64,000 nucleotides of DNA from Verrucomicrobiaceae bacterium (GCA_015075365.1 JABTUN010000003.1:1161060-1225059), one strand, 5' to 3'. Positions 9,093-18,569 are shown, counted from the first letter of the stretch. The notes: generated by a model from the sequence alone, not told the origin. Program-made: numbers and translations.

Positions 9093-9458
9093 TCACTTTG
9101 GCATGATGCCAACGCGAGCCGCCTCCGGGTTGCCCTGGATGACCTTTTGCATCTCCAGTTGCTGTTCCCGTTCCTCCTTGCTGATCTGCTTCATGCGCAG
9201 GGGATGGGTGACCATCATCACAAAGCAGGTCACATCGACGACGAGGATCGTCATGGCGACAAAGATCCCGTAGCGCTTCAGGCTCTCATCGATCACTTTG
9301 TTCTTGTTGACCGAGAAGCTCTCCGATTTGGAGAACATGGACTGAAACAGCCGCCGCCATCCCCGGGGCTCGCGCGCGATGCTGAACGACCACAAAAACA
9401 GGGCCGTCAGCACAATGCACGCGATTTGGTATTCGATCGGATATTTCGAGGTGTCCAT
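9093..9458 (-). CDS. Small two-helix membrane protein
   Basis: 121 aa with two membrane segments (about 10-27 and 63-85) separated by a basic cytoplasmic-type loop, and a charged Glu/Gln-rich tail (about 95-110). I recognise no family. It is followed on the same strand after 72 bp (upstream in coordinates) by no related gene and lies convergent to the two secreted proteins at 7766-9059. Confidence 0.55.
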   Translation of the reverse strand: MDTSKYPIEYQIACIVLTALFLWSFSIAREPRGWRRLFQSMFSKSESFSVNKNKVIDESLKRYGIFVAMTILVVDVTCFVMMVTHPLRMKQISKEEREQQLEMQKVIQGNPEAARVGIMPK

Positions 9459-9530
9459 AGGATGACTGCGGGGATCAGCCAGACTTGATATTTCTAGCTG
9501 GGAAGGTTTCGCGGTGCAATCTCGGATTTG

Positions 9531-11099
9531 TTAGGACGCGTTGAAGCGGTCTCCCGCAGGCGTCACGCCCTGCTCCGCCACTTTCGCCGCGCCATTCGCG
9601 GCCAAATGCGTGAGCATGTGGAAGGCGTCCTCCGCATCAATGTTGAGACTGGCGGCCACATCGGCAGCACCGAGAGAATCCCTCGAGGCGGCGAGGGTGC
9701 CGCGCACCTGGGCGAGCTGCTTGAGGAAATCCGTCGCGGCCTTTTTGCCAGCCTCCACGCCGGGCTGGTGGTAGGCGTTGATGTTCACCAGACTGGCATA
9801 GAAGCCCACCGCCCTCTCAAACAGGCCCACGAGCAGGCCGAGCGTGAAGGCGCTGACTTCCTCGATGCTCAGCGTGATGTTTTCGCGCCCCTTGTCGGAG
9901 AGCGCCTTGCGCGTGCCGCGCAGGAAGCCCTGCAGGTAATCGCCGCTGTTAAAACCCGGCTCGACTTCGAGCGGAGCCACATCCCGCGCCTTCCGCACCT
10001 CGATGAAGGTGGCAAAGAAATTGTTCACGCCGTCGCGGAGCTGCTGCACATAGGCGTGCTGGTCTGTGGAGCCCTTGTTGCCATAAACGGCCACGCCCTG
10101 GTTCACCACCGCGCCGCTCAAGTCGTGCTCCTTGCCGAGGCTCTCCATCACGAGCTGCTGGAGATACTTTGAGAAGAGCACGAGACGGTCCTTGTAGGGG
10201 AGCACGACCATGTCCTTCAGGCCTTTGCCGCCACCGGCGTGATGCCACATCAGCGCCAGCAGCATCGCCGCGTTCTCACGTGCCGGACGCGAACGCGTCT
10301 CCGCGTCCATCGCCGCGGCCCCGGCCAGGAACTGGCGCACATCGACTCCCTGCAACGCGGCGGCGATGGTGCCCACGGCGCTCATCACGCTCGTGCGGCC
10401 GCCCACCCAGTCCCACATCGGGAAACGGGCCAGCCAGCCGTGCTTCACGGCGTGCTTGTCCAGCTCGCTGTCGAGACCGGTCACGGCCACGGCGTGCTTC
10501 GAGAAGTCCAGACCGGCTTTTGTGTAAGCCGCCTCCGCCTCCAGCATGCCGTTGCGCGTCTCCTTTGTGCCGCCTGACTTCGAAATCACCAGCGTCAGCG
10601 TCGTGGCAAGCCCGTCGCCGATCTCCGCCAGCACGCGGTCCATGCCATCCGGGTCGGTGTTGTCGAAAAACGAGATTGCCATCGGCGGATTCGCCGGCGT
10701 GATGGCATGCGCCACGAGCTGCGGACCCAGCGCGGAGCCGCCGATGCCCACCACGAGCACGCGGGTGAACTTCTGGCCGTTCGCGGCCTTGATCGCCCCG
10801 GCATGCACGTCCGCCGCAAACTTCAGCGTGGCCTCCAGCGTCTCGTCGATCTCCTTTTTGATCGAGGCGTCCGGTGCCAGGTTCGAGTCACGCAGCCAGT
10901 AGTGGCCCACCATGCGGTTTTCATCCGGATTCGCGATGGCACCCGCTTCGAGCTCCTTCATGGCCTTGAACGCGTGGTCGATTTTCCCGGCCATTTTCGT
11001 GAACAGGCTGTCCTCGAAGCCCATGCGACTGATGTCGATGGAAAACCCGATCTGCGGGTAACGGACGAAATACTTCTGAAAGCGATCCCAGTGGCTCAT
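9531..11099 (-). CDS. pgi: Glucose-6-phosphate isomerase
   Basis: 522 aa. It interconverts glucose 6-phosphate and fructose 6-phosphate in glycolysis/gluconeogenesis. The SIS-domain phosphate loops are present: VVGIGGSALGPQL, then LVISKSGGTKETRN, and MWDWVGGRTSVMSAVG. The C-terminal catalytic part has NQGVAVYGNKGSTDQHAYVQ with the conserved His. The length is close to other bacterial enzymes. The gene stands alone on the minus strand between a small membrane protein and a DUF4112 gene. Cytoplasmic. Confidence 0.95.
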   Translation of the reverse strand: MSHWDRFQKYFVRYPQIGFSIDISRMGFEDSLFTKMAGKIDHAFKAMKELEAGAIANPDENRMVGHYWLRDSNLAPDASIKKEIDETLEATLKFAADVHAGAIKAANGQKFTRVLVVGIGGSALGPQLVAHAITPANPPMAISFFDNTDPDGMDRVLAEIGDGLATTLTLVISKSGGTKETRNGMLEAEAAYTKAGLDFSKHAVAVTGLDSELDKHAVKHGWLARFPMWDWVGGRTSVMSAVGTIAAALQGVDVRQFLAGAAAMDAETRSRPARENAAMLLALMWHHAGGGKGLKDMVVLPYKDRLVLFSKYLQQLVMESLGKEHDLSGAVVNQGVAVYGNKGSTDQHAYVQQLRDGVNNFFATFIEVRKARDVAPLEVEPGFNSGDYLQGFLRGTRKALSDKGRENITLSIEEVSAFTLGLLVGLFERAVGFYASLVNINAYHQPGVEAGKKAATDFLKQLAQVRGTLAASRDSLGAADVAASLNIDAEDAFHMLTHLAANGAAKVAEQGVTPAGDRFNAS

Positions 11100-11249
11100 G
11101 TGAATGGTCTGAATGGTAGATGGTTAGTTTTGAAGGTTGGCGTGTTGCGGCTGGGCACGCAGGAGCCTCGAAAAAGCACTTCCCGTGCCTTGCCGCAACC
11201 TGTTTGGCCGCCTGTTTCTCCCCGGCCGCCGCCCAGGCGGTCTCGACGC

Positions 11250-11786
11250 CTACAGCCAGCCCTCTGGCAGTGCATTTTGAAGGAAGCGGAACAGGAAATA
11301 GCTGTAAAGCAGCCAGAGTGTGCTCACGAACAGCACAAAGAGTCCAAGCAGCAGCGCCAGCCCCAGAAAAAAACGCAAGGTGCTCCTCTTCACCTCCGCT
11401 TTCTGGCCCGCCTGCCAGGCCTGGAGGATGGCCAGGTTCCGGCTGTTCGATTTGAAGAACGCGGAGAGAACCGCGCCGCCGCCCGGAATGAGTCCAAGCA
11501 GGAAGTTCAGCGTCATGTTCAGCGCCATGCGCAGAAACACCGCCAGCCCCACGCCGCTGCGCAACGCCTCCACCAGGATCACGCCGCCGGCTCCGGACAC
11601 CAGCAGATCGCCGATGCCGGGGAACAGTGCCAGGATGGGATCCAGGCCGATTCGGACATTGGTGCCCGGCACGCGCAGCCATTCGTCCAGATACTTCGCC
11701 AGCACCCGCGCCGTGGCCTGGGTCTGTGGATCGTCCCCGCGCGCAAGCTGCGCGGCGATGGGGTTGATGATTGGAGGGGCGGGCAT
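11250..11786 (-). CDS. DUF4112 membrane protein
   Basis: 178 aa. The N-terminal motif around IGLDPILALFPGIGDLL followed by GLIPGGGAVLSAFFKSN is the typical DUF4112 pattern, with two or three hydrophobic segments (about 55-85, 85-110 and 145-168). Function is unknown in the family. The stop of the lactonase gene lies just downstream of its start in coordinates (11795 versus 11786), so the lactonase gene and this one are likely in one transcript, with the lactonase first. Confidence 0.8.
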   Translation of the reverse strand: MPAPPIINPIAAQLARGDDPQTQATARVLAKYLDEWLRVPGTNVRIGLDPILALFPGIGDLLVSGAGGVILVEALRSGVGLAVFLRMALNMTLNFLLGLIPGGGAVLSAFFKSNSRNLAILQAWQAGQKAEVKRSTLRFFLGLALLLGLFVLFVSTLWLLYSYFLFRFLQNALPEGWL

Positions 11787-11794
11787 GTCGTGCT

Positions 11795-13057
11795 TCAGCG
11801 GGAGGACGCGCCCTCACGAAACACGATCTGGGACGGATTGCCAACCGGCGTGTAGTGACCGGTGAAGGACAGCCTCCCGCTGCTCTTGTCCACCTGGAAG
11901 ACCGCGATGTGGTCCGCACGCTGATTGCAGCAGTAAAGGTGTTCTCCTGCGGGGTCGAAGGTGAAACTGCGCGGGTAGTCGCCGCGCGTCCATTCCTCCG
12001 CCACATACGTCAATGTGCCGTCCGCGCCGACGGCAAAGATGCCGATGCTGTCGTGCAGGCGGTTTCCAGCATAGACAAAGCGACCGTCGGCGGACACGAG
12101 GATTTCCGAGCAGAAATTGCTGCCCGCATAACCAGGCGGCAGGCTGGAAATCGTCTGACGGGCCGTGAGACGCCCGTTTTGCGGGTCAAAGTCGAACAAG
12201 ACCACCGTCGAGCCCTCTTCCTGGATCGAATACAGCCAGTGGCGACTGGGATGAAACGCAAAGTGCCGGGGGCCGTCTCCAGGCGGCAGACTCACAAACG
12301 GCGTTTCCGCGGGCGTCAGGGTTCCATTTTCCGCGTCGAAGCGCCACACCAGGATCTGATCGAGCCCTAAATCGACATGCAGCACCCATTTTCCGGAAGG
12401 ATCGGCCTCGATCATGTGCGCATGCGTCTGGTCGTGGCCGCTGAAGGCGAAACTGCCTGGCGCGGCGTTCGTTGCTCTCGTGGGGCCGACTTTACCCGTG
12501 TCCTTCTTCACGTCCGTGGCCTCGCCCAAGCGCCCGTCGGCCAGGATGGGCAGCACGGCCACGGAACCGCCGAAATAGTTCGCTACCAGGACGAACTTTC
12601 CGCCGGGATGCACCGTGAGATGCGCGGGGCCCTTGCCGCCGGAGCGCACGGAGTTCAGCAGGGTCAATCCGCCCGTTTTTGGGTCCACGGCAAAAGAGCT
12701 CACCGTCCCGGACTCGTCCTCGCCCACGCGTTCCGTTTCGTTGCCGGAGTACAGGCGTGATTGGTCCGCGTTGAAGGCCAGGCAGCTCGGGCTGTTGCCC
12801 ATTTCATACACGCCCGCGGCGGACATCGCTCCCGTGGCGCGGTCCACTTCAAACAGATGAATGCCCCGGCCATTGCCGGGAGGCAGATCCACCTGCGTGG
12901 GGCGCATGTTCTTCAGCGGCGAGGTATAAGTGCCTACATAGGCCATTAGCTTTCCCTCCCGGCCTGCCGCCGCGGAAGGTAACAGAGGCACGGACGTGGC
13001 AGCAGCGGCGAGATGGATGAAACGGCGGCGGGAGGAGGTGTGGGAGGGGGATTGCAT
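11795..13057 (-). CDS. Tat-exported lactonase-family beta-propeller protein
   Basis: 420 aa. The N-terminus SSRRRFIHLAAAATSVPLL is a twin-arginine export signal, which favours the ATG at 13057. The mature protein is a seven-bladed propeller of the 6-phosphogluconolactonase (YbhE/Pgl) family. Characteristic blade motifs include YVGTYTSP, GPAHLTVHPGGKFVLVANY, GDGPRHFAFHPSRHWLYSI and GDYPRSFTFDPAGEHLYCCNQ. The family hydrolyses 6-phosphogluconolactone, but exported Tat members in Verrucomicrobiota and Planctomycetota probably have other sugar-lactone substrates. It lies 9 bp before the DUF4112 gene in the same transcript. Confidence 0.85.
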   Translation of the reverse strand: MQSPSHTSSRRRFIHLAAAATSVPLLPSAAAGREGKLMAYVGTYTSPLKNMRPTQVDLPPGNGRGIHLFEVDRATGAMSAAGVYEMGNSPSCLAFNADQSRLYSGNETERVGEDESGTVSSFAVDPKTGGLTLLNSVRSGGKGPAHLTVHPGGKFVLVANYFGGSVAVLPILADGRLGEATDVKKDTGKVGPTRATNAAPGSFAFSGHDQTHAHMIEADPSGKWVLHVDLGLDQILVWRFDAENGTLTPAETPFVSLPPGDGPRHFAFHPSRHWLYSIQEEGSTVVLFDFDPQNGRLTARQTISSLPPGYAGSNFCSEILVSADGRFVYAGNRLHDSIGIFAVGADGTLTYVAEEWTRGDYPRSFTFDPAGEHLYCCNQRADHIAVFQVDKSSGRLSFTGHYTPVGNPSQIVFREGASSR

Positions 13058-13110
13058 GACAGGGCGGGGGAGCGCTACGCGCCCGCGAGTCGGGCTGTTG
13101 CAGCCTCCTG

Positions 13111-14568
13111 CTATTCCACGCGCACCCACAGATGCCCCGTGGCCGTCTCACCGCGCTCATTGGTATGCTCGACGGTGACGATGTGATCGCCCGGCTTGCT
13201 AAAGGCATGCCGGGTGACCGCATAGCCGTCTTTGGCGAGCGCTTTGGCATTTCCATCCGACTTCACGATCACTTTCGGCGTGCCGTCGCCGAAATCCCAT
13301 GTTTCACCGCCTGTGGTGCGGAAAGTCCGCACTTTGAAGATGATCTCAGTGCCGGGCTTGATGCCAGTCGTGGGCCAAAAGGTGGGGTGAATGGTCGGTG
13401 GCAGGTTCTTGTCGTCGCCGCCCATGACTTGAACGATGGCGAAGTCGTAGCTGACGTTTCCAGCCGCGTCGGTGACCTTGAGGATCTCGCTGTAAGCGCC
13501 GGGTTTGGTGTAGGTGCGCTCGATTTTCGCGCCGGAGGCCGTTTGGCCATCGGTGAAGGTCCAGTCGTAGGTCTGGACGTTGCTGGATGACCACGACTTC
13601 GACGCGTCGAGCGTGATCGTCTCGCCAGCGCGGATGAAATGATGTGGACGTGCCACGGCGATGACCGTGGGCTTGTTTTCGCGCTGATACGCCTCCCACG
13701 CGAAGGCGTAGGCCTCCTGCGTGCCCCATTTGCCGGAGGGTTGGCGGCTTTTGATGCCGAAGTGCAGATGCGTCCAGCCACCGCTCGCGCCTTCCTTGCC
13801 GAGGATGCCGATGCGCTGGCCCATCTTCACGCGCGAGCCCATCGTGATCGCCGGATCAATCGTGTGCAGATGGCTGTAGCGGTAATACCAGCCGCGTTCG
13901 TCGAGCAGATAGACCACGTCGTAGCGAGGACGCACGGGCGTGAGCGAGTAACCGGGCAGCGTCTTCTCCGAAACGCTCACGACGAGGCCGTCCGTGGCCG
14001 CGATGACCTCGGTGAGGCCTTCGCAGCCGCCGAAGTCGAGGTCGTTGTGATAGTAGATCTTCTTCCGGTCTGGTTTGTCACCGCCATCGACGTAGGTCGG
14101 TTCATTCGAAAACTGCGTCGAGGTGGCGAACCAACGCTGCTTGAGCGGATACACGAACGTGCCCGGCTCGATCCAGGGTGCGTTTTTCGGCCAAAGACGC
14201 AGCCGTGCATCTTTTTCGAGGCTCCAGGAGTCCTCGCCGCTGTTCGCGTTGTAACCGCGCGTGATCGGGCAGTCGATCTGCACGCCGCCGACGGGTTGCG
14301 GGAGGTTGTAATTTGCGCTCGTGAGCCACTTTTGCTCGCCATTCACCTCCACGAGCACTTTGGCCTCGCGCACGGCCTTGGCCATCGAATCGGTTTTTTC
14401 GTCGAGTTGGAGCAGTTTGACCTTCGCGATCGTTTTGTCCGCCAAAGTGACCTCCACGGCCTCCCCGAGGTTCAAATCGACCGCGCGAAGGGTCGGAGTG
14501 AGTGTGGGCTCCGGCGGCGCGGCGAAGGAAAATGACGAAACAAGCAGGCAGAGAAGAATCAACCTCAT
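13111..14568 (-). CDS. M23 family metallopeptidase with PKD domain
   Basis: 485 aa with a signal peptide (1-16). The central part is a LytM/M23 endopeptidase: YYHNDLDFGG gives the first His/Asp zinc ligands and GGWTHLHFGIKS gives the HxH motif. A PKD-type beta domain follows (about 315-395, with YDWTFTDGQTASG), and a second Ig-like/PKD-like domain ends the protein (WDFGDGTPKV). M23 enzymes cut peptide cross-links in peptidoglycan or glycyl peptides; the PKD domains probably bind the wall or surface polymers. The neighbouring genes on this strand run from the nitrilase to this gene. Confidence 0.88.
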   Translation of the reverse strand: MRLILLCLLVSSFSFAAPPEPTLTPTLRAVDLNLGEAVEVTLADKTIAKVKLLQLDEKTDSMAKAVREAKVLVEVNGEQKWLTSANYNLPQPVGGVQIDCPITRGYNANSGEDSWSLEKDARLRLWPKNAPWIEPGTFVYPLKQRWFATSTQFSNEPTYVDGGDKPDRKKIYYHNDLDFGGCEGLTEVIAATDGLVVSVSEKTLPGYSLTPVRPRYDVVYLLDERGWYYRYSHLHTIDPAITMGSRVKMGQRIGILGKEGASGGWTHLHFGIKSRQPSGKWGTQEAYAFAWEAYQRENKPTVIAVARPHHFIRAGETITLDASKSWSSSNVQTYDWTFTDGQTASGAKIERTYTKPGAYSEILKVTDAAGNVSYDFAIVQVMGGDDKNLPPTIHPTFWPTTGIKPGTEIIFKVRTFRTTGGETWDFGDGTPKVIVKSDGNAKALAKDGYAVTRHAFSKPGDHIVTVEHTNERGETATGHLWVRVE

Positions 14569-14595
14569 GAGAGCACTACGCTTGGCCTTCGGCGG

Positions 14596-15573
14596 CTATT
14601 GCGCCGCCGGCAGCGCGAGCGCCAGCGCGGTGGTGGCCCAGCACGCGGCGGTGATGGAGATGAACTGGTCTTTGCCGTGCGGATAGCCGGACTCGAAGTA
14701 TTTCTGAAACGGCTTCGCGCGCGAGACGACATGCCATGAGCCGTCAGAGAGCTGGTTTTGCATCAGCCAGCTCAAACCGCGTTGATAGCGTGGATCATCC
14801 GCCGTCATGCTGCCGGTGCGGTGCAGCGCCACGAGCGCGGTGCCGGTGGAGTAGGTGTCAGAAGTCATGCCTGGCAGTTGCGACCATCCGCCGTCGTCGC
14901 GCTGCGTTTGCAGCAGATCACGGGCGGCGGCGGCAGTGTCGCTTTGTGTGGAATGCAATGCCCACAGGCGGAAAACGCGGTCCTCAGTGGTTTGCGGCGC
15001 GGTTTGCTCCAGCCATTGACGTGCATTTGCGGCGCGCTCCTCGCAGGCAGCACGTTGTGCGGCCGTGGCAAATGTCTTGAGGCTTTCGAGGGCGAAGAAG
15101 GTGGCGCTGAAGGGGCTTTCCTCGCTCGGCGGGCGGATGGAGGGCGGTCTCCAGTGCCGCAGCTCTTTTTGATGCCCGGTGAGGTATTGGGTGACTGCCT
15201 CTGTCGTGGGGTCCGCAGTTCTGCCACCGAGCTTCAGCGTCCATAGGGCCGATCCGGCGGTGAAGGCGTGTCCGCCCTGGCCTTTGCCCTGGAGGTAGTT
15301 TTCGCGGCCTTTGGCGAGGAAGCGCGCGGTGAAGTCGAGCTGCGTTTTCAGATTTTCGGTATCGATTTGAAAACCGCGCTCGCGTGCGGTGACAAAGGTC
15401 ATCACGGGAAGGCCGGTGTGATGGCAGGTGAAGCAGTTCGAGCGCTCCTCAATGGCGATTTTCGAGCTGCTTTCGATCAAGGGCAGCGATTTGGCGGCTG
15501 CGGAACGAATCGCCGCCTCATCCGCGGAACAAGACAGCACGGCGAGGCCCAAAAACGGAACGAGAAGCTTCAT
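14596..15573 (-). CDS. Lipoprotein with haem motif and terpene-cyclase-like toroid repeats
   Basis: 325 aa. The start MKLLVPFLGLAVLSC is a lipoprotein signal with a lipobox ending in Cys15, which favours the ATG at 15573. An upstream start would overlap the next gene. Near residue 45-50 is CFTCH, a single c-type haem motif. The rest consists of alpha/alpha repeats of the squalene-hopene-cyclase/prenyltransferase toroid type, for example DDGGWSQLPG and GLSWLMQNQLSDGSWHV. It probably sits on the periplasmic face of a membrane. The DXDD motif of true cyclases is not visible, so enzymatic cyclisation is unlikely. The same combination is common in Planctomycetota/Verrucomicrobiota without known function. 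Confidence 0.75.
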   Translation of the reverse strand: MKLLVPFLGLAVLSCSADEAAIRSAAAKSLPLIESSSKIAIEERSNCFTCHHTGLPVMTFVTARERGFQIDTENLKTQLDFTARFLAKGRENYLQGKGQGGHAFTAGSALWTLKLGGRTADPTTEAVTQYLTGHQKELRHWRPPSIRPPSEESPFSATFFALESLKTFATAAQRAACEERAANARQWLEQTAPQTTEDRVFRLWALHSTQSDTAAAARDLLQTQRDDGGWSQLPGMTSDTYSTGTALVALHRTGSMTADDPRYQRGLSWLMQNQLSDGSWHVVSRAKPFQKYFESGYPHGKDQFISITAACWATTALALALPAAQ

Positions 15574-15593
15574 GCGTCCCAGAACGCTCCGAA

Positions 15594-16403
15594 TCACACG
15601 CATCCATCGCCACGAAAGGGCGGCGCATGGAACTCGATGTCCGCGAAGAGCAGCACGGCCGCATCCGCGCCGTAGGGGCCGCGCAGTGCGGGTTCCCCAT
15701 CAGGGCGCATCACGAGCGAGCAGCCGATGCACGAATGGCCGGCCCATTCACCTTCGGTGATGCGTCCCACATTGCTCGCGCCGGCGATCCAAATGCCGAA
15801 TTCCTCCGCCACAGGGCCGTAGCTGTCGAGCCAGAGCCGGCCGTAGGGTTCCTTCATGTTGTCATGGTCCGGTGCCACAGCCCAGGCGCAGGGCGAAAGG
15901 ATGATCTGCGCCCCCATGAGTCCCAAAGCGCGGCTGATGGCAAGGTTTGGCGAGAATCCGTCCGCGCAAATCATGAGGCCGATCGTGCCCAACGAAGTGT
16001 GCGCGACGCCGAGACGGTCGCCACAGGCATAAAGGGAATGTGCCATCGCCAGCTCGTTGATCTTGCGATGATGGAGCAAGACCTCGCCCTCTGGCGAGAT
16101 GAGCACCGCGCTGTTGAAGAGCGCATGCCCCGCCCGCTCGATCAATCCGGCGCAGACGTGGATGCGATGCGCCTTCGCGGCCTCGCGCAGCCGCACACAG
16201 GCATCTCCATCCGGAATGGTGCCCGCGTCAGCGAGCGCGGATGAGTGACACCAGCCGCAATCAAGCGCCTCGGGCAGCAGAACGGCAGCGGCACCGGCTT
16301 TTGCCGCCGCGGCGATGTTTTCAACCGCGACAGGCAGGTTTTCCTCCCGCCGGCCCGGAACAACGCGCATTTGAGCGAGGGCGAGCTTGAAGGGCGCTGG
16401 CAT
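15594..16403 (-). CDS. Carbon-nitrogen hydrolase (nitrilase superfamily)
   Basis: 269 aa, full length for the domain. The catalytic triad is visible: Glu45 in VLLPEALDCGW, Lys114 in HHRKINEL and Cys146 in LMICADGF. Members hydrolyse amides or nitriles such as N-carbamoyl amines, omega-amides or carbamoyl amino acids; the substrate cannot be predicted here. The gene lies 18 bp downstream of the menaquinone methyltransferase and just before the haem lipoprotein, all on the minus strand. Cytoplasmic. Confidence 0.88.
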   Translation of the reverse strand: MPAPFKLALAQMRVVPGRREENLPVAVENIAAAAKAGAAAVLLPEALDCGWCHSSALADAGTIPDGDACVRLREAAKAHRIHVCAGLIERAGHALFNSAVLISPEGEVLLHHRKINELAMAHSLYACGDRLGVAHTSLGTIGLMICADGFSPNLAISRALGLMGAQIILSPCAWAVAPDHDNMKEPYGRLWLDSYGPVAEEFGIWIAGASNVGRITEGEWAGHSCIGCSLVMRPDGEPALRGPYGADAAVLLFADIEFHAPPFRGDGCV

Positions 16404-16421
16404 GACAATGGAGGTACCTGG

Positions 16422-17096
16422 CTATTTCACCGCCTCGTAGAGCGATGCGATGCCAAAGGACAGCGGCGTGCCATGCGCGGATTGGAAGCCGTTGGCGCGG
16501 ATGAGCTCCTCCATGTCGGAGCCGGAGGGAAAGCGCTCGATGGAGCCGCACAGATATTCGTACGCCTGGCGCCTGCCCGTGATCCAGCCGGCGACGCGCG
16601 GCATGACGTGCTTCAGGTAGAACAAGTAGAGCTGCCGGATGCCCGGTGTGCGTGGGATGGAGAAATCGAGCACAAAAAGGCTGCCGCCGGGCCGCAGCAC
16701 GCGGCTCATCTCCTGGAGCGCGGCGGGCCAGGAGGCCATGTTGCGCAGGCCAAAGCCCACCGTGAGCACGTCAAACACGCCGTCTTGAAACGGCAGCGCC
16801 AGGCCGTCCGCCGCGATGAGCGTATGGAACCGCCGCGCCTGCGCCTCCCGCATCATGGGCACGGAAAAATCCGCCCCCAGCACCTTCGCAGCCGGGCAGG
16901 CAGCCTGCACGGCCTGGGCGAGATCGCCGCTGCCGGTGGCCAGGTCCAGCACGCGCGCGGGATTCAGCGCCGCGATGCGCCGTGCGGTGCTGCGTCGCCA
17001 CAGGCAGTCGATGCCGAGGCTCAGCACATGGTTCGCCAGCACATAACGTGGGGCGATCCCCGCAAAGGCCTGCCTCACGAATCCTGCGTCCTGCAT
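16422..17096 (-). CDS. menG/ubiE: Demethylmenaquinone/ubiquinone C-methyltransferase
   Basis: 224 aa class I SAM methyltransferase. The N-terminal FAGIAPRYVLANHVLSLGID corresponds to the family signature (usually FDxIAxxYDxxNxxLSxGxH). VLDLATGSGDLA is the SAM-binding loop, and GFGLRNMASWPAALQEMSRVLRPGG matches the UbiE signature 2 region. It catalyses the last methylation in menaquinone synthesis; Verrucomicrobiota use menaquinone, so MenG is the likelier name. It lies immediately upstream of the nitrilase gene. Confidence 0.9.
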   Translation of the reverse strand: MQDAGFVRQAFAGIAPRYVLANHVLSLGIDCLWRRSTARRIAALNPARVLDLATGSGDLAQAVQAACPAAKVLGADFSVPMMREAQARRFHTLIAADGLALPFQDGVFDVLTVGFGLRNMASWPAALQEMSRVLRPGGSLFVLDFSIPRTPGIRQLYLFYLKHVMPRVAGWITGRRQAYEYLCGSIERFPSGSDMEELIRANGFQSAHGTPLSFGIASLYEAVK

Positions 17097-17145
17097 GTGT
17101 CTGGAAAGGGAAAAACCGGTCCCCCGCGCACGGATGCGAGAGAGA

Positions 17146-17230
17146 TGGTGCTCACGAGAGGACTCGAACCTCCACGATGTTACTCACTAGAACCTGAATC
17201 TAGCGCGTCTACCAATTCCGCCACGTGAGC
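17146..17230 (-). tRNA. tRNA-Leu (anticodon CAG), CCA encoded
   Basis: The minus strand reads GCTCACG at the 5' end and CGTGAGC-A-CCA at the 3' end, giving a 7-bp acceptor stem with encoded CCA. The D-arm has GGTAG, the anticodon stem-loop is CTAGA-TTCAGGT-TCTAG with anticodon CAG, a variable arm of class II size follows (around GTAACATCGT), and the T-arm is GAGG-TTCGAGT-CCTC. The 85-nt length with a long variable arm fits leucine. Confidence 0.95.
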
Positions 17231-17306
17231 ACGGGGTGGGTCGGGTTGACCGGGCCGCGAGTTTGGGACAGGGCGGGCATTTCTCAAGCGGGAAATTGGA
17301 GATTCT

Positions 17307-18569
17307 TCAGCCCCGCACGCGCTCCACGCTGGCACCGAGGGCGGCGAGCTTGTCATCAAGGTGCTCGTAGCCGCGGTCGATGTGGTAGAGGCGGTTGACC
17401 TCGGTCTTTCCCTCCGCCACAAGGCCGGCCAGAACGAGCGCGGCGCTGGCGCGCAGGTCGGAGGCCATCACCGGCGCGCCTTTCATCGGCGAGCCGCCAC
17501 GGATGCGTGCGGTCGCCCCCTGGATGTCGATCCTGGCTCCCATGCGCTTCATTTCCGCCGCGTGCATGAAGCGCTGCGGGAAAATGGTCTCGGTGATGGT
17601 GCTGGTGTCATTGATGACGCAGGCCAGCGCGCAGAACTGCGCCTGCATGTCCGTCGGGAAGCCGGGGTAGGGCAGGGTGGTCAGGTCAAAGCCCTTCGCG
17701 TCCGGATTGGGCCGCACGGTGATGCTGTCCTTGGTGATTTCGAGCGGGAAGCCACATCGAATCATTGCGTCCGTGACAGCCTTCATGTGCTCCGGCATGA
17801 CACGCTTGAGCGTGACGCCATCGCCGAGCATCGCGCCAGCCACGAGGAAGGTGCCGGCCTCGATGCGGTCCGGGATGACAACATGCTCGGCTCCGTGCAG
17901 CTCCTTCACGCCCTCGATGACGATGCGGTTGGTGCCCGCTCCTTCGATCTTCGCGCCCATCTTGATGAGGAAGTTCGCCAGATCCTCGACTTCTGGCTCC
18001 GCAGCGGCTCCTTCGATGGTCGTGGTGCCTTTGGCCAGAACGGCGGCCATCATGACATTGTCGGTGCCCAGCACGGTGGAGCCGTGTTTGCCCATGAGGT
18101 TCATCGGGCCGCCTTTAAAGCCCTTTTTTGCGTCCACGGCGATGTCGCCGCCATCGACGGTGATTTTGGCTCCCAAGGCCTCCAGGCCCTTCAAATGCAG
18201 GTCCACCGGCCGGTCGCCGATGACGCAGCCACCGGGCAGGGAGACGGTGCATTTCTTCAAGCGGCCTGTGAGCGGTCCCAGCACGCAGATTGACGCGCGC
18301 ATTTTCCGCACGAGATCGTAGGGGGCCACCGACTTGATCTTCTCCGCCTTCACCACCACCACGCCGCTGGCACGCTCGACCTCCGCGCCCAGCTCGCCGA
18401 GGATTTGCAGCATGTAGTTCGTGTCGCTCAGGTCCGGCACGCGGCGGATGGTGCAGGTGTCCTTCGTCAGCAGCGTGGCCGCGAGGATTGGCAGGGAGGA
18501 GTTTTTGGATCCGCTGATATTGATGCGGCCTTTCAGCGGCGTGCCGCCGTGTACGATGAGTTTTTCCAT
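17307..18569 (-). CDS. murA: UDP-N-acetylglucosamine 1-carboxyvinyltransferase
   Basis: 420 aa, normal length. Catalyses enolpyruvyl transfer from PEP to UDP-GlcNAc, the first committed step of peptidoglycan synthesis. Lys22 (GSKNSS) and the active-site Cys115 (LPGGCVIGDRPVDLHL) fall at the same residue numbers as in E. coli when the ATG at 18569 is used, which supports that start. Cys rather than Asp at 115 predicts fosfomycin sensitivity at the target level. The gene is upstream of tRNA-Leu and follows a metallophosphoesterase gene on the same strand. Confidence 0.96.
   Translation of the reverse strand: MEKLIVHGGTPLKGRINISGSKNSSLPILAATLLTKDTCTIRRVPDLSDTNYMLQILGELGAEVERASGVVVVKAEKIKSVAPYDLVRKMRASICVLGPLTGRLKKCTVSLPGGCVIGDRPVDLHLKGLEALGAKITVDGGDIAVDAKKGFKGGPMNLMGKHGSTVLGTDNVMMAAVLAKGTTTIEGAAAEPEVEDLANFLIKMGAKIEGAGTNRIVIEGVKELHGAEHVVIPDRIEAGTFLVAGAMLGDGVTLKRVMPEHMKAVTDAMIRCGFPLEITKDSITVRPNPDAKGFDLTTLPYPGFPTDMQAQFCALACVINDTSTITETIFPQRFMHAAEMKRMGARIDIQGATARIRGGSPMKGAPVMASDLRASAALVLAGLVAEGKTEVNRLYHIDRGYEHLDDKLAALGASVERVRG

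Noticed and set aside
9100..9500. Antisense frame over the two-helix membrane protein
   Set aside because: His-rich shadow; the minus frame has membrane segments in the right order.
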